Positions 47,398-50,132 of a stretch of DNA of 50,132 nucleotides are shown piece by piece. Every line of letters starts with the position of its first letter. Within the stretch, counting starts at the first letter, position 1. The notes under the pieces are model-generated. The model was not told the origin of the DNA. It was given only the letters and a program-made list of their open reading frames with translations, and searched no databases. Position numbers and translations under genes: made by a program. The DNA is from a virus: positions 1 to 50,132 of the IMG/VR virus record IMGVR_UViG_3300044838_000066; one strand, written 5' to 3'.

Positions 47398-48254
47398 ATG
47401 AGCGTGAGGTGCCGTTCGAGGTCGAAAACGGCGGCTTCAAGGTTCGCCTTGGATTGATCGAAGTAGGACTTCTTGAGTTCTATGCCGACGAATTGGCGCT
47501 TTTCTTCGATTGCGACGACGCCTTCCGAACCGATTCCCATGAACGGGGAAAGCACGAGGTCGCCGGGATTCGACCATAGCCGGATACCGCGCCGGATGAC
47601 TTCTAACTGCAACGGGCAAATGTGACGTTCGTCTGCGTCTTCGCGTACGCTACGATGCTGCAATGTTTCGCTTGGGTTTATATCCATCCATATGGGAGAA
47701 GCCCACTGCTGCCACATTTCAACAGGGAATGATTCATTAGAATGCGTTACGGGTTCTAGGTTTTTTCCCGGCTTGCGCATCGTTACGAGATAATCCGGGA
47801 TACCTTGGCGACTCATGCACGAATCTTTCTTGAGTTGTTTATGCAATAAGCCGATTGCTTTCGTTCGTTGCATGGCGGTAACAGGGTCTTTCCATATCGT
47901 AACCGATGAATGAAAAATGAACCCAACATCTTGAAACGCACGAATCAAGAGTCCGCGAAAATCCGTTAAGCCGATTACGCCGTCGCGGAATTTACTCATC
48001 GGTAAATCCATGCAATGAAAACTCAGGTTTCTTCCCGGCTTCATAACGCGGAATAATGAGGGAACGAGGAATGAAAAATGCTCGTGAAACTCCTCATGCG
48101 TCGCGCAGTTTCCCATGTCATGCTCAACGGGAGAATATGTGTAGAGGCTGGCGAAAGGCGGAGAAAAAATTGAGTAGTGTATGGATTCGTCTGCAATATT
48201 GTTTATTTCAGTCACGCAGTCACCGTGATATATGCGAAAGTGATCTGCGCTCAT
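47394..48254 (-). CDS. Beta-class DNA methyltransferase (N4/N6)
   Basis: A 286-residue protein from MSADHFRIYHGDCVTEI; a longer frame lies in the helicase gene. Motif IV SPPFASLYTYS is N-terminal, and motif I SPFMGIGSEG with FVGIELKKSYF is C-terminal: the beta order. It would protect phage DNA or mark it. It ends the reverse operon and follows the helicase by ATGA. Confidence 0.9.
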   Translation of the reverse strand: MSADHFRIYHGDCVTEINNIADESIHYSIFSPPFASLYTYSPVEHDMGNCATHEEFHEHFSFLVPSLFRVMKPGRNLSFHCMDLPMSKFRDGVIGLTDFRGLLIRAFQDVGFIFHSSVTIWKDPVTAMQRTKAIGLLHKQLKKDSCMSRQGIPDYLVTMRKPGKNLEPVTHSNESFPVEMWQQWASPIWMDINPSETLQHRSVREDADERHICPLQLEVIRRGIRLWSNPGDLVLSPFMGIGSEGVVAIEEKRQFVGIELKKSYFDQSKANLEAAVFDLERHLTLI

Positions 48255-49561
48255 ACGATCTCTTTCGTCGCGGATACCATTGCCGCAGCCATAGCTTCCG
48301 CGTCCTGTTGTTTTCGTTTCAGGTTCAAGATAATCTCTCCCTCGAATTCGGATGTTACGATATGCACGTTGACGGGATGCTGCTGACCGAATCTCCAACA
48401 TCGTCTTACGGATTGATAGTATGCCTCGAATGAATGGCTAATTCCGCAAAAGATTACATCATGGCAGCACTGTAAGTTCAAGCCGAATCCCATAATACTC
48501 GACTTGCTTATGATAACGCGAATACTTCCGTCAAGAAATCCCGTGATCGCATTCTCTTTATGTTCATCATCATCTGCGCCTGATACTTGCACCGCATCGG
48601 GAATCGCTTTTTCGAGTGCATCTCCTTCCGTGTTGAGCCCGCACCATACGAGAACTTGTCCTTCAATCGTTGCCGCAATCTCCGCGCACTTCGCAACGCG
48701 CGCATCAATCGTGCTTCGCCGCACATCGCGCTGATCGGATAGCGTCTTCGCAAATTCAGGGATGAGAACGCCGGAAGCGTGAATCTCTTCTTGCGATGCT
48801 GGGATGACATGATGATGATAGTGAAGCGGCGTGAGAATATACCCGTCGTCCTTGTAATCTCCGATGTCCGATGGCAATCGCGCAGTGATCGCCCAGGACG
48901 ATACCCATTTCCAGAAATCCTTTTGCGCGTGCCATTTTAATCTCCAGTCGCCTGTATGCGTCATGTCGTTTATGAAATACATGGAGAGCATTTCCGTCTG
49001 CGTCATAACGCCGAGAAACTGCGCGTGATTGCCTAGCTCGACGTAATCGTTCGGCGCAGGCGTTGCCGTAAGCGCTAATCGCCACGGGGTATGGGAGAAT
49101 GCTTCGATGATTGCGCATCGTGTTTTCGAGTCAAAGGACTTGAGGATGCTGCTCTCGTCGATAGCAACGCCCGCGAATTGCGTCGGATCGAATTTATGAA
49201 GCTTCTGATAGTTCGTTATGTTTATGCCGTTTACGACTTGGGAATCGTCGGCGGCGATGTTCACCGGAACACTGAGCTTCTTGGATTCCTTGACGAATTG
49301 GTGCGATACGGCAAGCGGCGCGAGAAGGAGAACGGGCTTATTTTCCAATCTGTGAACATGCCGAAGCCATTCAAGCGCGATGAATCCTTTCCCAAGGCCT
49401 GTATCGAAAAAGCAAGCGCATTGTCCGCGCTCTAACGCATTGAGAACGGTATCTTTCTGGAACTCGAACAGCATCGGGCTAATCGAATCGCGCGGAACGA
49501 TCTTGCCATGAGAGCGAGCGCGCCGTGTTTTCGACGCAAGAAACTCCGCATACGCCGTCAT
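48251..49561 (-). CDS. SNF2-type helicase/translocase
   Basis: A 436-residue protein. Motif I is ACFFDTGLGKGFIALEW (GKG where GKT is usual), motif II AIDESSILK, motif III LALTATPAPND, and motif VI YYQSVRRCWRFGQ. Such helicases are often paired with a methyltransferase in phages; a role in modification or anti-restriction is inferred. It overlaps both neighbours by 4 bases. Confidence 0.9.
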   Translation of the reverse strand: MTAYAEFLASKTRRARSHGKIVPRDSISPMLFEFQKDTVLNALERGQCACFFDTGLGKGFIALEWLRHVHRLENKPVLLLAPLAVSHQFVKESKKLSVPVNIAADDSQVVNGINITNYQKLHKFDPTQFAGVAIDESSILKSFDSKTRCAIIEAFSHTPWRLALTATPAPNDYVELGNHAQFLGVMTQTEMLSMYFINDMTHTGDWRLKWHAQKDFWKWVSSWAITARLPSDIGDYKDDGYILTPLHYHHHVIPASQEEIHASGVLIPEFAKTLSDQRDVRRSTIDARVAKCAEIAATIEGQVLVWCGLNTEGDALEKAIPDAVQVSGADDDEHKENAITGFLDGSIRVIISKSSIMGFGLNLQCCHDVIFCGISHSFEAYYQSVRRCWRFGQQHPVNVHIVTSEFEGEIILNLKRKQQDAEAMAAAMVSATKEIV

Positions 49562-49767
49562 ACGCGCGGAAGCTTGGGATCGTACCCGATGAGCATGTTG
49601 CGCCGTGCGATGATCGCATTCACGATATTCTGCGCGAACGCTACGTTATGCTTATGCGTGGGATGTGATCCGACTAGATTCATGATTTCCGCGCCGATGA
49701 GAAATAGGTCCTTCGTCGTTTGCGCCGCTTCAATGCGGGCGAGGAGTGCCGAGTCTATATCGGTCAT
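49558..49767 (-). CDS. Hypothetical helical protein (69 aa)
   Basis: MTDIDSALLARIEAAQTTKD, then AEIMNLVGSHPTHKHNVAFA and ARRNMLIGYDPKLPRV. ATG chosen because it overlaps the previous stop by 4 bases. No family. Confidence 0.65.
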   Translation of the reverse strand: MTDIDSALLARIEAAQTTKDLFLIGAEIMNLVGSHPTHKHNVAFAQNIVNAIIARRNMLIGYDPKLPRV

Positions 49768-50012
49768 TTCACGGATTCCCAGTTGCCTCGCAGGCAACGG
49801 CATTGCCTATGCGCGCGTACCATATTTCCGCACGACGGGCATTTTTCGACTTTTAGTTCATCGGCGATAACCTGCGCATAGAACGCGGTTAGCTTGTCGA
49901 TCATTTCCGGCGGCAACGTCGCGAGATCGTGCTCCGCTTCGTTGAGGAGTTGGGGCGCAATGCCGACGTGACGCGCCGCTATGCGTTGTGATATGTTCGC
50001 CGCCACGCGAGC

Positions 50013-50119
<107 letters not shown>

Positions 50120-50132
50120 TCGCCGGAGCCGG

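Overview
The window is a tailed-phage genome with contractile-tail (myovirus) genes, and it looks complete. Bases 1-107 recur exactly at 50013-50119, so the contig closes on itself as a circle or terminally redundant molecule of about 50.0 kb. The DNA is GC-rich by eye, with AT-richer patches in fibre and lectin genes. Genes are packed with ATGA, GTGA or TAATG overlaps. No integrase, transposase, tRNA or CRISPR array was seen. The host cannot be named from sequence alone.

Layout. (1) A reverse-strand operon starts at 1598, runs leftwards through the contig ends and finishes at 47394. It encodes microproteins, a DUF6948-like protein, a remarkable Gly-Ser/Asp/Tyr dipeptide-repeat protein, an HTH/zinc protein, a SNF2-type helicase and a DNA methyltransferase. 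(2) It diverges from a forward early region (1669-12906): a Cro/CI-like regulator, RecT, a YqaJ/lambda-exonuclease-type nuclease, a probable replication gene carrying 11-bp-phased iterons, a DnaC-like loader, then many small zinc-binding or hypothetical proteins, a Ser-Ala repeat protein, a KGG-repeat protein, a MazG-like protein and a RusA-like resolvase. A two-gene reverse cassette (RHH regulator plus lectin-like protein) interrupts it at 5022-5871. (3) A reverse lysis-type block lies at 12991-14543. (4) Packaging (TerS, TerL) is followed by a terminator and a clear promoter at 16986-17014. Head genes follow: DUF1073 portal, Mu-F-like protein, protease/scaffold, decoration protein and DUF2184 major capsid, with a five-gene reverse cassette at 20266-21472. 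(5) Connector proteins, fibres and repeat proteins occupy 24683-33228. (6) A terminator-flanked single gene (33318-33983) carries a winged-helix domain and five 24-bp-spaced palindromic iterons. (7) The contractile tail module (34178-47397) has sheath, tube, a -1 frameshifted chaperone, tape measure with a lytic domain, hub, spike, gp25-like, J-like and DUF2612 baseplate proteins, a lectin-like protein and a fibre.

The least explained features are: (a) a 20-21-residue repeat (consensus GTGAxxQDxQxVxASG) present in about 34 copies across five virion proteins; (b) two codon-level microsatellite proteins, one (G[S/D/Y])n and one ([E/R/W]SA(A))n; (c) two separate intragenic iteron arrays in two putative initiator genes; and (d) a divergent control region whose regulator appears leaderless and whose 14-bp extended -10 element recurs exactly at the head promoter. 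How these parts work together is inference: the early forward operon would recombine and replicate DNA, the reverse operon would modify it, and the head and tail modules would package and deliver it.
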